64,000 nt of DNA from Yoonia rosea (GTDB lineage Bacteria > Pseudomonadota > Alphaproteobacteria > Rhodobacterales > Rhodobacteraceae). A model generated the notes under the pieces. That model did not search any database. It was not told the DNA's origin and saw nothing but the letters and a program-made list of their open reading frames with translations. A program made the translations under genes and the position numbers. Below are positions 42,912 through 52,309 of this stretch, in pieces (within the stretch, counting starts at the first letter, position 1; each line of letters starts with the position of its first letter). The stretch is taken from NCBI RefSeq assembly GCF_900156505.1, contig NZ_FTPR01000001.1, forward strand, positions 806,001 to 870,000, in the 5' to 3' direction.

Positions 42912-43922
42912 ATGGATTTTCTGAACGCGATTGTCGCATTCGCAAACTTCGTTTTTGTGCCGGGCCTTGCCTACGGCGCGCAGCTCGCTATCGGCGCGCT
43001 GGGTGTCACGCTGATATATGGCATCCTGCGGTTCTCGAATTTTGCCCATGGTGACACGATGGCCTTTGGCACAGCGATCACCATTCTGATGACGGGCCTG
43101 TTGACGACGGCAGGGATCACCTTTGGCCCGCTGCCCACTGCCCTGCTTGCCCTGCCCGTTGGCATTGGTGCAACGATCCTGCTTTTGCTTGGCATCGACC
43201 GTGGGGTTTACAAATTCTACCGCGATCAGAAGGCCTCGCCGGTGATCCTTGTGATCGTGTCGATGGGTGTGATGTTCGTGATGAACGGCATTGTGCGTTT
43301 CATTATCGGCGTGCGCGACATCAATTTTGCCGATGGCGAGCGGTTCATTATCACCGCCCGTGAATTCCGCGATATGACCGGCCTTCAGGAAGGTCTGGCG
43401 ATCAAGACCACCCAAGCGATCACGGTTGTTGTGGCTTTCATCGTCATGGCGCTGTTGTTCTGGTTCCTCAACAAAACACGTACCGGCAAATCCATGCGCG
43501 CCTTTTCCGACAACGAGGATCTGGCGCTATTGTCCGGCATCAACCCTGATTGGGTGGTCAAGGTCACATGGATGATCGTTGCGGCCCTCGCCACCACCGC
43601 CGGTGTGCTTTACGGGCTGGACAAGTCTTTCAAAGCCTTCACCTATTTCCAACTGCTGCTGCCGATCTTTGCCGCTGCCATCGTGGGTGGCTTGGGCAAT
43701 CCGCTGGGGGCAATTGCGGGTGGTTTCGTGATCGCCTTCAGCGAAGTCACCATCACCTATGCGTGGAAAAAGGTCCTGACCTATCTGTTGCCCGAAAGCC
43801 TGGAACCTGACGGGTTGGTGCAGCTTTTGTCCACCGATTACAAATTCGCCGTCAGCTTCGCGATCCTGATTATCGTGCTGCTGTTCAAACCGACGGGCCT
43901 CTTCAAGGGACAATCCGTATGA
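42912..43922 (+). CDS. livH: LIV-type ABC transporter permease (LivH-like)
   Basis: The protein has 336 residues and eight or more membrane helices. The LivH hallmark LIYGILRFSNFAHGDTMAFG is near the N-terminus; the coupling region AFSDNEDLALLSGINPDWVV and the terminal LFKPTGLFKGQSV are also typical. GGGGATCG precedes the ATG. Its stop overlaps the next permease start (ATGA). Confidence 0.92.
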   Translation: MDFLNAIVAFANFVFVPGLAYGAQLAIGALGVTLIYGILRFSNFAHGDTMAFGTAITILMTGLLTTAGITFGPLPTALLALPVGIGATILLLLGIDRGVYKFYRDQKASPVILVIVSMGVMFVMNGIVRFIIGVRDINFADGERFIITAREFRDMTGLQEGLAIKTTQAITVVVAFIVMALLFWFLNKTRTGKSMRAFSDNEDLALLSGINPDWVVKVTWMIVAALATTAGVLYGLDKSFKAFTYFQLLLPIFAAAIVGGLGNPLGAIAGGFVIAFSEVTITYAWKKVLTYLLPESLEPDGLVQLLSTDYKFAVSFAILIIVLLFKPTGLFKGQSV

Positions 43923-45220
43923 GCACTACAGTCAAAGATACCGCCCTCTTCGGTCTTGTCGCCGTCCTGTTGATCGGGACCGGCCTGATCCAAGGCTGGA
44001 ACTCGGCCCTTCTGATCCTGAACATGGGTCTGATTTCGGCCATTATGGCGCTGGGTGTGAACCTGCAATGGGGCTTTGCGGGTCTGTTCAACATCGGTGT
44101 CATGGGTTTTGTGGCGCTTGGTGGACTTGCCGCTGTGCTGGTCTCGACCGAGCCCGTGCCAGAAGCATGGCAGGCTGGCGGTCTGCGGATTTTTGCAGGC
44201 CTGGCCTTGGGCGCCCTGACTGTCGTTGCCGCCGTCATCGCGCAAAAACGGCTTGAGGGACGCACGAGAACCATTGTCACGCTGGTGATCCTTGTGGGCG
44301 GTTTCTTTCTCTATCGCGCTGTGTTCGATCCTGCAAAGGACGCGATTGAGGCTGTAAATCCCGCCTCGACCGGCAACCTTGGCGGTCTGAACCTTCCCAT
44401 CCTGTTGTCCTGGCCTGTGGGTGGCCTGCTGGCTGCCGGTGCAGCGTGGGTGATCGGTAAAACCGCCCTTGGTCTGCGCTCTGATTACCTTGCGATTGCG
44501 ACGCTTGGCATCGCTGAAATTATCATCGCGGTGATGAAGAACGAAGACTGGCTGGCGCGGGGCGTGAAAAACGTCATCGGCCTTGATCGTCCGGTGCCGT
44601 TTGAAATTGACCTGCAACAGGACCCTGTGTTTGTGGAACGCGCCGCAAGCGTGGGTCTTGATCCGGTCTTGGCTTCAACGCTTTACACGAAAATGGCCTA
44701 TGCGGTGCTCTTCACCATTGTATTGCTGATCCTGCTGTGGCTGGCGCAGAAGGCACTCAAAAGCCCATGGGGCCGCATGATGCGCGCGATCCGCGATAAT
44801 GAAACTGCCGCCGAGGCGATGGGCAAAGACGTGACCAAACGGCATTTGCAGATCTTTATCCTCGGTTCAGCGATTTGCGGGATCGCCGGTGCGATGATGA
44901 CAACGCTGGATGGTCAGCTGACACCGGGCACTTATCAGCCGCTACGCTTTACCTTCCTTGTCTGGGTCATGGTGATCGTCGGCGGGTCCGGTAACAACTT
45001 TGGTGCGGTGCTGGGCGGCATGCTGATCTGGTGGCTCTGGGTGCAGGTCGAACCGCTCGGTCTGGGGCTGATGAACATCCTCAGCAGCGGGCTTGAGGAC
45101 GGGAGCGCCATGAAAGACTGGATGATTGAATCTGCGGCCCATATGCGTCTGCTGACCATGGGTCTGGTGCTGCTTCTGGTGCTGCGGTTCAGCCCGCGCG
45201 GGCTGATCCCCGAACGCTAA
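43919..45220 (+). CDS. livM: LIV-type ABC transporter permease (LivM-like)
   Basis: The protein has 433 residues, somewhat long for LivM because of an inserted hydrophobic segment (~100-170). Key blocks are ALGVNLQWGFAGLFNIGVMG, LRSDYLAIATLGIAEIII, the coupling motif RMMRAIRDNETAAEAMGKDV and the terminal LRFSPRGLIPER. It forms the inner-membrane channel with LivH. The operon ends here; the penicillin acylase-family gene starts 57 bp later. Confidence 0.92.
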   Translation: MSTTVKDTALFGLVAVLLIGTGLIQGWNSALLILNMGLISAIMALGVNLQWGFAGLFNIGVMGFVALGGLAAVLVSTEPVPEAWQAGGLRIFAGLALGALTVVAAVIAQKRLEGRTRTIVTLVILVGGFFLYRAVFDPAKDAIEAVNPASTGNLGGLNLPILLSWPVGGLLAAGAAWVIGKTALGLRSDYLAIATLGIAEIIIAVMKNEDWLARGVKNVIGLDRPVPFEIDLQQDPVFVERAASVGLDPVLASTLYTKMAYAVLFTIVLLILLWLAQKALKSPWGRMMRAIRDNETAAEAMGKDVTKRHLQIFILGSAICGIAGAMMTTLDGQLTPGTYQPLRFTFLVWVMVIVGGSGNNFGAVLGGMLIWWLWVQVEPLGLGLMNILSSGLEDGSAMKDWMIESAAHMRLLTMGLVLLLVLRFSPRGLIPER

Positions 45221-45277
45221 CTTGTCCTTGCTGTCTGCCCTGCTACAACGGGGCAGACACAACACCCCGAGGACCAT

Positions 45278-47740
45278 ATGGCGTTTGTTTTTCGCTGGCT
45301 CATCCGGCTTGCCACTGCCCTGATCATTCTAGGCGTCGCTGCGATTGCGCTCGTTTATTATTTCGCGTCACGCTCGCTGCCGGAATATAACGCCAACCGT
45401 GAAGTTGCGGGAATTGCGGCACCTGTCGAAATCGTCCGCGATAACGCCAATGTCCCGCATATTTTTGGCCAAACCGACAATGACGTCTATTTCGCGCTGG
45501 GGTACGCCCACGCGCAGGACCGTCTATGGCAGATGACAATGCTGCGGCGCACAGCCCAAGGGCGCTTGTCTGAGTTGTTCGGCGAACGGACACTGGGCAT
45601 TGACGAGGTGCTGCGGCGCTTTGATCTTTATACAACGGCCGTGGCTTCGGTGAACGTGCAAACGCCCGAAACGAACGCCGCTTTGGGGGCCTATGCGCGC
45701 GGCGTAAACGCATGGCTGGCCGAGGTGAACACAGGGGCGCTGGGGCGTGGTGCGCCGGAAATGTGGCTCTTCAATCATGCGATCGCACCTTGGCAGCCTG
45801 CCGATTCCATTGCGATCCTGAAACTGATGGCGCTGGACCTGACGTCGAACCTTGAGGATGAGGTCCTGCGCGCCCGCACCTCGCTCTTGCTTGAGAACGA
45901 CCGCCTGCGCGATATCCTGCCCGACGATCCCACCAGCGCCACTGCGGCCCTGCCCGAATACACAAGCCTGATCCCCGGAGTGCCCAACTACACCCCCAAC
46001 ATGCGGCTGGCCTACGATCCGCTCTCGCCGCTGAAACCCGCACCGCTTTCGGGGGCCTCCAATGCATGGGCGGCCAGCGCATCACGCTCGGCCACAGGCT
46101 CGACACTGCTGGCCAACGATCCGCATCTGGGGCTGACCGCGCCATCCATCTGGTATCTGGCACGGCTTGAGCTTGAAACAGGTGGCATCATCGGCGGCAC
46201 GGTTCCCGGCATGCCGCTTGTGCTGACCGGGCGGAGCGACGTGCTCGGATGGGGCCTGACAAGCGCCTATGTCGATGATCAGGACGTGATGGTGGAAGAG
46301 ATCAACCCCGAAAACCCTGAAGAATACCGCACCCCGACAGGCTGGGCCCCATTTCGGACCCGCGATAGTATCATCAATATCAAGGATGCCCCTGCCGTGA
46401 CCCTGCGCCTGCGTTGGACGGCGAATGGCCCTGTGATGCCGCGGGGCCAGTATGACCTTGGCACCATCACCCCCCCGGGGCACGTGACTGCGATCTCATG
46501 GACCGCGCTGTCCGACCGCGACACCTCTATGTCTGCCGGCTTCGCCATCAACCATGCCCGCACGGTCGAAGAGGCCATCACAGCAGGTGCGGATTTCATC
46601 GCGCCCGCCATGAACCTGACATTGGCGGATCGCAACCGGATCGCCATGAAAACCATCGGCGCCATCCCTGCCCGTGATGCAGCGCACCAAAGCCAGGGCC
46701 GCCTACCCGCCTTTGGCTATCTGCCTGAAAACCGCTGGCAAGGGCGGTTTCCCTATGGCGACAACCCGGAATTCCTTGATCCCCCCGGCGGGATCTTGGG
46801 GAACACCAACAACAAGACCGTCGACCGGCCCTTTCCCTTCCACGTCACACACAGATGGGGGGACACGCAACGGATCAACCGCTGGCGGCGTCTGATGCAG
46901 GCGCGCGAGGTGCATACCCGCGACAGTTTTATCGAAACCCAGCTTGATACGGTCAGCTTTGCCGCGCGGACGCTGTCGACGCTGATGGGTGCAGATCTGT
47001 GGTTCACCGGCGATGCCGCCGCCGAAGGCACCCCCGAACGCCGCCGCCAGATCGCGCTGGACCTTTTGTCGGCATGGAACGGCGAGATGAACGAACACCT
47101 GCCGGAGCCGCTGATCTATGCAGCCTGGACCCGCGCATTCCAGCAACGCCTGATCCGCGACGAATTGGGGCCATTGGCGGAAGAATTTACCCATGTCGAG
47201 CCGGTATTCATCGAACGCGTGTTCCGCGATATCGACGGGGCCAGTGTGTGGTGCGATGTGATCCAGTCCGCGCCAGTGGAAACCTGCACCGATATCGCGC
47301 GGCAATCGCTGGATGATGCACTGGTCTGGATCACCGAGAATTATGGCGAAGCGATCGAGGCCGTGCGCTGGGGTGACGCCCATGTGGCGACCCACGACCA
47401 CCCCGTACTGGGCAACACCCCGATCCTTGAATGGATCGTGAATATCCGCCAGTCCACCAGCGGCGGCGATCACACCCTGCAACGGGCCAAGACATCGGGC
47501 ATGGACCCGCATCCGTTCCACAACGTCCACGCGGCAGGCTATCGCGGCGTCTATGATTTCGCCGATCCCGACAGTTCTGTGTTCATCAACTCCACAGGGC
47601 AATCCGGCCACCCGCTGTCACGGCACTACGACAATCTGGGCGAGCTGTGGCGGCGCGGCGAATACATCCCGATGTCACTCGATCCCGATCTGGCGCGGGC
47701 TGCGGCGGTTGGTGTGACAGTGTTGCGGCCGGTGGAGTAG
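45278..47740 (+). CDS. Penicillin acylase-family N-terminal nucleophile hydrolase
   Basis: The protein has 820 residues. One N-terminal membrane helix (~7-29) exports or anchors it in the periplasm. The alpha-chain region (IVRDNANVPHIFGQTDNDVY, ALGYAHAQDRLWQM) is followed by a spacer and the autoprocessing site, where Ser261 in LSGASNAW is the predicted catalytic N-terminus of the beta chain. Beyond it, LLANDPHLGLTAPSIWY and NTNNKTVDRPFP belong to the active site. Family members cleave beta-lactam side chains, acyl-homoserine lactones or other N-acyl amides; which applies is open. It follows an amino-acid-type ABC transporter, which could take up a released product. Confidence 0.9.
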   Translation: MAFVFRWLIRLATALIILGVAAIALVYYFASRSLPEYNANREVAGIAAPVEIVRDNANVPHIFGQTDNDVYFALGYAHAQDRLWQMTMLRRTAQGRLSELFGERTLGIDEVLRRFDLYTTAVASVNVQTPETNAALGAYARGVNAWLAEVNTGALGRGAPEMWLFNHAIAPWQPADSIAILKLMALDLTSNLEDEVLRARTSLLLENDRLRDILPDDPTSATAALPEYTSLIPGVPNYTPNMRLAYDPLSPLKPAPLSGASNAWAASASRSATGSTLLANDPHLGLTAPSIWYLARLELETGGIIGGTVPGMPLVLTGRSDVLGWGLTSAYVDDQDVMVEEINPENPEEYRTPTGWAPFRTRDSIINIKDAPAVTLRLRWTANGPVMPRGQYDLGTITPPGHVTAISWTALSDRDTSMSAGFAINHARTVEEAITAGADFIAPAMNLTLADRNRIAMKTIGAIPARDAAHQSQGRLPAFGYLPENRWQGRFPYGDNPEFLDPPGGILGNTNNKTVDRPFPFHVTHRWGDTQRINRWRRLMQAREVHTRDSFIETQLDTVSFAARTLSTLMGADLWFTGDAAAEGTPERRRQIALDLLSAWNGEMNEHLPEPLIYAAWTRAFQQRLIRDELGPLAEEFTHVEPVFIERVFRDIDGASVWCDVIQSAPVETCTDIARQSLDDALVWITENYGEAIEAVRWGDAHVATHDHPVLGNTPILEWIVNIRQSTSGGDHTLQRAKTSGMDPHPFHNVHAAGYRGVYDFADPDSSVFINSTGQSGHPLSRHYDNLGELWRRGEYIPMSLDPDLARAAAVGVTVLRPVE

Positions 47741-48027
47741 GATCGTGCAGAGTTGCAGCGAAAGTCGGCTGTGAGCCCATTTTGACCAATGCTATGTGGT
47801 GAACAAATGACTGGTTCGCAGAAAACTGGAAATCGGTCTAGTGCTCCCTTCCCAAAGTTGCCATGCAATAATTTTGACTACTTGTGCGTTTCAGTCCGTC
47901 GAAGCCGTCAGTCGTCGCAGTCGCATAATTCAAGCGACGAGGAAGGCTAAGATTCGTGCTCCTTGAATTTGGCCGGCCGATGTCTGCTTCAGAACATTAT
48001 TTCTGCACTCAACCTGGTTCACCAACT
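47741..48027. other. Intergenic region between convergent acylase and crotonase genes
   Basis: This 287-bp gap separates the LIV/acylase block from the catabolic cluster. An imperfect TCGTCGC/GCGACGA inverted repeat (47912-47918 and 47934-47940, 15-base loop) could be a weak terminator. It looks less GC-rich than its surroundings, and nothing coding is seen. Confidence 0.5.
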
Positions 48028-48828
48028 TCAGGTCCCATCGAATCTACCTTCCCTGCGTTCGAGGAGAGCTGAAACCGCTTCGGCGTGATCTTGCGTTTGG
48101 TGAACAGCACCTTGGTAGGCAGCGGCTAGTTCGAGGACTTGATCCAGCGTTGAATTGGTGCCCTCGCGCATCAAACGTTTGGTAAGCCTTAGTTGGCGAG
48201 GCGGGTTGCGTGCAATGCGTTTCGCCATGGCCATGGCTGCTTCCATCAAGCCTTCGGGCGGTGTGACCTGCGACACCAACCCCCAAGCTAAGGCCGTTTC
48301 GGCATCGATAGGATCTGCGGTAAAGGCCATCTCTGCCGCGCGTGACAGGCCGACCTGACGCGGCAAAATCCAAGACCCACCGTCGCCTGACACAATCCCC
48401 ACATTGACGAAGTTCTCAGCAAAAACAGCTGCTTCAGACGCAATACGAATGTCGCAAAACAGTGTCAAATCACAGCCCGCGCCATAGGCCGGACCGTTCA
48501 CGGCGGCGATCATCGGCACTTCTACGGACCAGACTGCTTTGGCCACGCGCTGGATACCAGCGCGGTAGCTGTTGCGCACAGCGATGGCATCTCCGCCGAA
48601 AATGCCTTCCTTGTCACGCATATGTTTTAGGTTGCCGCCCGATGAAAACGCCTTGCCCGCACCCGTCAGGATCGCACAGCGGATTGACTGGTCTTGGTTC
48701 AACCAATCCATTGCGGCGCAAAGATCATTCACAACATCCGCATCGGTGATCGGGTTGCGCAGGTCCGGCATGTTGAGCGTTAACGTGGCGATCCCGTCTT
48801 GATAAGTCACAAGAAGTTTGTCGGTCAT
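48028..48828 (-). CDS. Enoyl-CoA hydratase/isomerase (crotonase) family protein
   Basis: The protein has 266 residues. KAFSSGGNLKHM and AAVNGPAYGAGCDLTLFCDI form the oxyanion hole and CoA site, followed by VNVGIVSGDGGSWILPRQVG. The usual second catalytic Glu is not at its standard place; an Asp in SGDGG may substitute. It should hydrate, isomerise or cleave a CoA-linked intermediate. It is the last gene of the long leftward operon and its start overlaps the preceding small gene (ATGA). The exact reaction is unknown. Confidence 0.88.
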   Translation of the reverse strand: MTDKLLVTYQDGIATLTLNMPDLRNPITDADVVNDLCAAMDWLNQDQSIRCAILTGAGKAFSSGGNLKHMRDKEGIFGGDAIAVRNSYRAGIQRVAKAVWSVEVPMIAAVNGPAYGAGCDLTLFCDIRIASEAAVFAENFVNVGIVSGDGGSWILPRQVGLSRAAEMAFTADPIDAETALAWGLVSQVTPPEGLMEAAMAMAKRIARNPPRQLRLTKRLMREGTNSTLDQVLELAAAYQGAVHQTQDHAEAVSALLERREGRFDGT

Positions 48829-49037
48829 GGCTGGCCTTTCAAGAACAGAACCGCACCTGCGGCTTCCAATCCGTTGATATCAAAGTCGCTGGGGTCAAAG
48901 GGCTGGCTGAGGACAGCAAAGCTAGCCCTCAATTCAGGCGCCGCCTTGGGCGGAATGGGTGGCGTTTGCGGCGGTTTCAGGGGCGAGGCGACGCCCTGTA
49001 AAAGGGGGCCGTCAATTGCAACGGGGCCGGTGCGCAT
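48825..49037 (-). CDS. Possible small Pro-rich protein between NIPSNAP and crotonase genes
   Basis: A 70-residue frame starts MRTGPVAIDGPLLQG 11 bases after the NIPSNAP stop. Its middle is Pro-rich (LKPPQTPPIPPKAAPE) and the end reads LEAAGAVLFLKGQP. Its TGA overlaps the crotonase start as ATGA, the main argument for translation. I see no domain; it may also be a spacer with chance coding potential. Confidence 0.45.
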   Translation of the reverse strand: MRTGPVAIDGPLLQGVASPLKPPQTPPIPPKAAPELRASFAVLSQPFDPSDFDINGLEAAGAVLFLKGQP

Positions 49038-49048
49038 CCCGCGCGGCT

Positions 49049-49378
49049 TTATTTGATCGTCGAAAATGACGTGGGAGATAAAAAGCTGGAGGCGATGTTG
49101 GCGACAACCTCGCCGTGCGCCTTTTGATGGGCTGCTCGCGCGGCAACCCATTCTGGGTCGCTGGCAAAGGCATTCCAAAGCTGTTCACGTTCTGCCAGCG
49201 ACTCCCATGCCAAAAAGTAGGTCAGATCGTGGTTTTTAGTCCCGACCAGCGTGGTGAAGAACCCAGCTGGACGCAGGCCCATTCGGTCCCAAATCTTCAG
49301 GGTCGTCGTTTCAAAACGTTCCAATAGGGCTGGCATGCCGCCCGGAACGCAGGAATAAACGCGCATCTCGTAGATCAT
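49049..49378 (-). CDS. NIPSNAP-family protein
   Basis: The protein has 109 residues and is a dimeric alpha-beta barrel protein. IYEMRVYSCVPGGMPALLER, GFFTTLVGTKNHDLTYFLAW and the terminal SFLSPTSFS are typical of NIPSNAP. Family members occur in several catabolic clusters, often as small enzymes or binding proteins; no precise function is assigned. It lies 17 bp after the aldehyde dehydrogenase gene. Confidence 0.85.
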   Translation of the reverse strand: MIYEMRVYSCVPGGMPALLERFETTTLKIWDRMGLRPAGFFTTLVGTKNHDLTYFLAWESLAEREQLWNAFASDPEWVAARAAHQKAHGEVVANIASSFLSPTSFSTIK

Positions 49379-49395
49379 TAAATGTCCTTCGTGTC

Positions 49396-50832
49396 TTAGG
49401 CCAACGTGTAGGCGGTTTTGACGGTTGTATAGAATTCAACAGCATAGCGCCCCTGTTCGCGCGGGCCAAAGCTAGAGGCCTTACGCCCGCCGAATGGCAC
49501 GTGAAAATCCACGCCGGCGGTCGGCACGTTCACCATGACCATACCGGCCTCAGCGTTGCGTTTGAAATGGGTAGCATGTTTCAGGCTGGTCGTCGCAATC
49601 CCCGCAGACAGCCCAAAATGGGTGTCGTTGGCCACATCCAAAGCCGCGTCATAATCGGCGACGCGGATCACCGCGGCAACGGGGCCAAATATTTCTTCGC
49701 GCGCGATGCGCATGTCATTGGTGCAATCCGTAAACAGGGCCGGACGCTGGAAGAAGCCTTCGGTTGAACGGGTCAACCGTTCTCCGCCCGTAACAAGACG
49801 CGCGCCCTCGGCCTGGCCTATCTGAATGTAGCCTTCGTTCTGCGCCAACTGGCTTGCATCCACGACCGGGCCGATCTGCGTCGCCGGATCCAAGGCATCC
49901 CCAACCGTCAGCGCATTGATGCGCTCGCTTAGTGTGGTGACAAATTTATCGTGGATCGCGTCTTCGACGATGATGCGCGATGATGCCGTGCAGCGTTGGC
50001 CGGTCGAGAAAAATGTCCCTTGCGTCACACAGTCGACGGCCACGTCCAAATCGGCATCTGCCAACACTATAAAGGGGTTCTTGCCACCCATCTCCATCTG
50101 CGACTTGCGCATGAGCTTGGCGGAGTCCAAAGCGAGTGCAGCGCCAGTTGGTTGAGACCCAGTAAAGGTCAACGCATCAACATCCGGGCTTTGCACGATG
50201 GCCTGACCTACGACAGATCCACGCCCCATTACGAGGTTCAAGACGCCTTCGGGTAGCCCCGCGCGTTGCAAAATATCCACCAGTTCCCAAGCGCAACCTG
50301 GAACCAGATCGGCAGGCTTGAACACCACTGTGTTGCCATAGCAAAGCGCAGGCGCCAGTTTCCATGCGGGAATGGCAATCGGAAAATTCCACGGCGTGAT
50401 GACCCCGACAACGCCAACCGCTTCGCGTGTAACTTCAACGCCAACACCGGGCCGCACAGAGGGCACGGTTTCGCCCGCCAGTCGCAAAGCTTCGCCAGCG
50501 AAAAAGTCGAAAATCTGTGCCGCGCGCACGGTCTCACCGATACCTTCGGCCAGGGTCTTACCCTCTTCACGAGACAACAACTGGCCAAGCTCGTTCTTGC
50601 GCGCAAGAATTTCGTCAGAGGCGCGGCGCAAAATACCGTGACGTTCAAGTGGCGCACTACGTGACCACGCAGGGAACGCCGCCTTGGCCGCACTAATCGC
50701 ATCAAGCGCCTGCGCCTCGTTCGCGCGGGCATAGTGGCCGATGATATCCGCAGTATTGGACGGGTTGATATTGGCTGCAGCGTCGCCAGCCACCCAAGTC
50801 CCACCAATAAAGTTCTGTTTTTGATCCGACAT
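49396..50832 (-). CDS. NAD(P)-dependent aldehyde dehydrogenase
   Basis: The protein has 478 residues. TPWNFPIAIPAWKLAPAL, the Glu motif QMEMGGKNPFIVL, and the catalytic Cys in TGQRCTASSR are all in place; the C-terminus has FGGRKASSFGPREQG. It resembles semialdehyde and alpha-ketoglutaric-semialdehyde dehydrogenases. In this cluster it likely oxidises an aldehyde released from ring or chain cleavage to an acid. It lies between YciI- and NIPSNAP-family genes. Confidence 0.92.
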   Translation of the reverse strand: MSDQKQNFIGGTWVAGDAAANINPSNTADIIGHYARANEAQALDAISAAKAAFPAWSRSAPLERHGILRRASDEILARKNELGQLLSREEGKTLAEGIGETVRAAQIFDFFAGEALRLAGETVPSVRPGVGVEVTREAVGVVGVITPWNFPIAIPAWKLAPALCYGNTVVFKPADLVPGCAWELVDILQRAGLPEGVLNLVMGRGSVVGQAIVQSPDVDALTFTGSQPTGAALALDSAKLMRKSQMEMGGKNPFIVLADADLDVAVDCVTQGTFFSTGQRCTASSRIIVEDAIHDKFVTTLSERINALTVGDALDPATQIGPVVDASQLAQNEGYIQIGQAEGARLVTGGERLTRSTEGFFQRPALFTDCTNDMRIAREEIFGPVAAVIRVADYDAALDVANDTHFGLSAGIATTSLKHATHFKRNAEAGMVMVNVPTAGVDFHVPFGGRKASSFGPREQGRYAVEFYTTVKTAYTLA

Positions 50833-50851
50833 ATTGGTCTCCTGAGTGGAT

Positions 50852-51223
50852 TTAGCCGATATCGGCCGATTGATCTGAATAGCGTACGGTAAACGTCATT
50901 GCGCCTTCGTTGAGCATCCAGCGGTTCACTTTATAGCTGCGCAAACCGGCAGCGTGGAATGGATCGGCATCCGCATGGGCGCGGGCCTCGGCTTCGTCCT
51001 TGGCGCGCAGGATGATCATGCCGCCATAGGGGATCGCCTCACCCTCTTCGAACAAAGGGCCGGCACCAAACAGGATGCCGTCGCGCTCAAGTTTGACCTG
51101 GTACTCCAGATGGGCAGGCAGGACATCTTGCATCCCTTCGCCGCGCGCCGGAGTGGTTGTTATGACATAAAGGGACTGGCGCAGCATACTGGCATATAGG
51201 TCTTCGGGTTTTGTCGTGCTCAT
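50852..51223 (-). CDS. YciI-family protein
   Basis: The protein has 123 residues. LYVITTTPARGEGMQDVLPA, HLEYQVKLERDGILFGAGPL and DADPFHAAGLRSYKVNRW match the YciI-like ferredoxin-fold family with a buried His/Asp pair. Relatives include muconolactone isomerase-like and dehydrochlorinase proteins, so a small isomerase or lyase role in the pathway is plausible. It lies 61 bp after the tctC-like gene. Confidence 0.85.
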   Translation of the reverse strand: MSTTKPEDLYASMLRQSLYVITTTPARGEGMQDVLPAHLEYQVKLERDGILFGAGPLFEEGEAIPYGGMIILRAKDEAEARAHADADPFHAAGLRSYKVNRWMLNEGAMTFTVRYSDQSADIG

Positions 51224-51284
51224 GATGCGGCTCCTTGATGGAATAGAGATGGCCCGCCAACGGGGGTGCGGCGGGCCAGAGTAT

Positions 51285-52244
51285 TTAGCGCTTTTCGAGG
51301 CCAGCGCTTTCGATCACGTCGGTCCAAACAGAAATCTGACCTTCGATAAGCGCTGTCATTTCCTCACCAGTAGACGGCGATGGCTGCGCGCCAAGCGAGG
51401 CGATCATTTCGCTCACATTCGGAGCTGCTAAAGCGGCGTGTACTTCAGTGCGGATACGATCAGCAATCTCGTCAGGGACACCTGCTGGCATGCCGATCCC
51501 TGTCCATGAGACCACGTCAAAACCTTCGGCGACTGTTTCCGACACCGTTGGCACATCGGGGGCATCAGGCCAGCGTTCGGCAGAGGTGATGGCGAGGATA
51601 TCATAGACACCTGCCTCCGCTTGTGGACGGATGACCGTGCCTGTATCGATGACAACATCAACTTCGCCACCCATCAAAGCTGTCGAAGCGGCTGCACCGC
51701 CTTGGTATGGAATATGTAGGAAGTCAGCATCTGTCCGCAGGTCAAGCAATTCACCGGTCAGGTGTTGTGTAGACCCAACGCCCGAGTGGCCGATTTTGAT
51801 CGTCCCAGGCGCGGCAGCGGCCGCAGCAATCAAGGCTTCCATGGACTCATATTCGCCAGCGCGGGCCGCGACCATGAACGGGAACTGTCCGAGGGTCGAG
51901 ATGAAGGTAAACCCGTCCACGGATTCGTAAGGTAGGCTTTCATAAAGCGCTGCCGCGACGGCGTGGCCACCAACCATCAGCTGCATGGTATAGCCGTCCG
52001 GATCCTCTTTGGAGACATAGCCAGAGGCCACAGTGCCACCTGCACCGGGGCGGGATTCCACGACCACAGGCTGGCCCAAACCTTTGGACATTTCTTCGGC
52101 CATTATCCGGGAAACAGTATCAGCGTTACCGCCCGGGCCAAAACCGTGAACAATGCGCAGTGCGCGATCAGGGAATTCCTGTGCCGCTGCCGGCATGGCA
52201 AGGGCTGCCACGAGCGGCAGCGTCGTCAGTAGTTTCTTAAACAT
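51285..52244 (-). CDS. Tripartite tricarboxylate transporter substrate-binding protein (TctC type)
   Basis: The protein has 319 residues. Signal peptide MFKKLLTTLPLVAALAMPAA (cut after AAA), then IVHGFGPGGNADTVSRIMAE, the TctC/Bug ligand-binding start, and ESRPGAGGTVASGYV. It binds a carboxylate or aromatic acid in the periplasm. The ATG at 52244 has GGGAGG eight bases upstream. It comes after the membrane subunit genes, so the order is B-A-C rather than the more usual C-B-A. Confidence 0.9.
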   Translation of the reverse strand: MFKKLLTTLPLVAALAMPAAAQEFPDRALRIVHGFGPGGNADTVSRIMAEEMSKGLGQPVVVESRPGAGGTVASGYVSKEDPDGYTMQLMVGGHAVAAALYESLPYESVDGFTFISTLGQFPFMVAARAGEYESMEALIAAAAAAPGTIKIGHSGVGSTQHLTGELLDLRTDADFLHIPYQGGAAASTALMGGEVDVVIDTGTVIRPQAEAGVYDILAITSAERWPDAPDVPTVSETVAEGFDVVSWTGIGMPAGVPDEIADRIRTEVHAALAAPNVSEMIASLGAQPSPSTGEEMTALIEGQISVWTDVIESAGLEKR

Positions 52245-52309
52245 TATAGTTCCTCCCATTAGGTTGAGCCCCTTTCAGTGTCACCTCGGGCTCGGTAAGG
52301 TGTTCCGCG

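Noticed and set aside
43838..44617. Minus-strand frames opposite livH and livM (also 42843-43415)
   Set aside because: These are shadows of permease codons; they have no ribosome site or domain and an antisense-type composition.
46703..47611. Minus-strand 302-codon frame opposite the penicillin acylase gene
   Set aside because: It overlaps conserved acylase motifs and has no independent family features.
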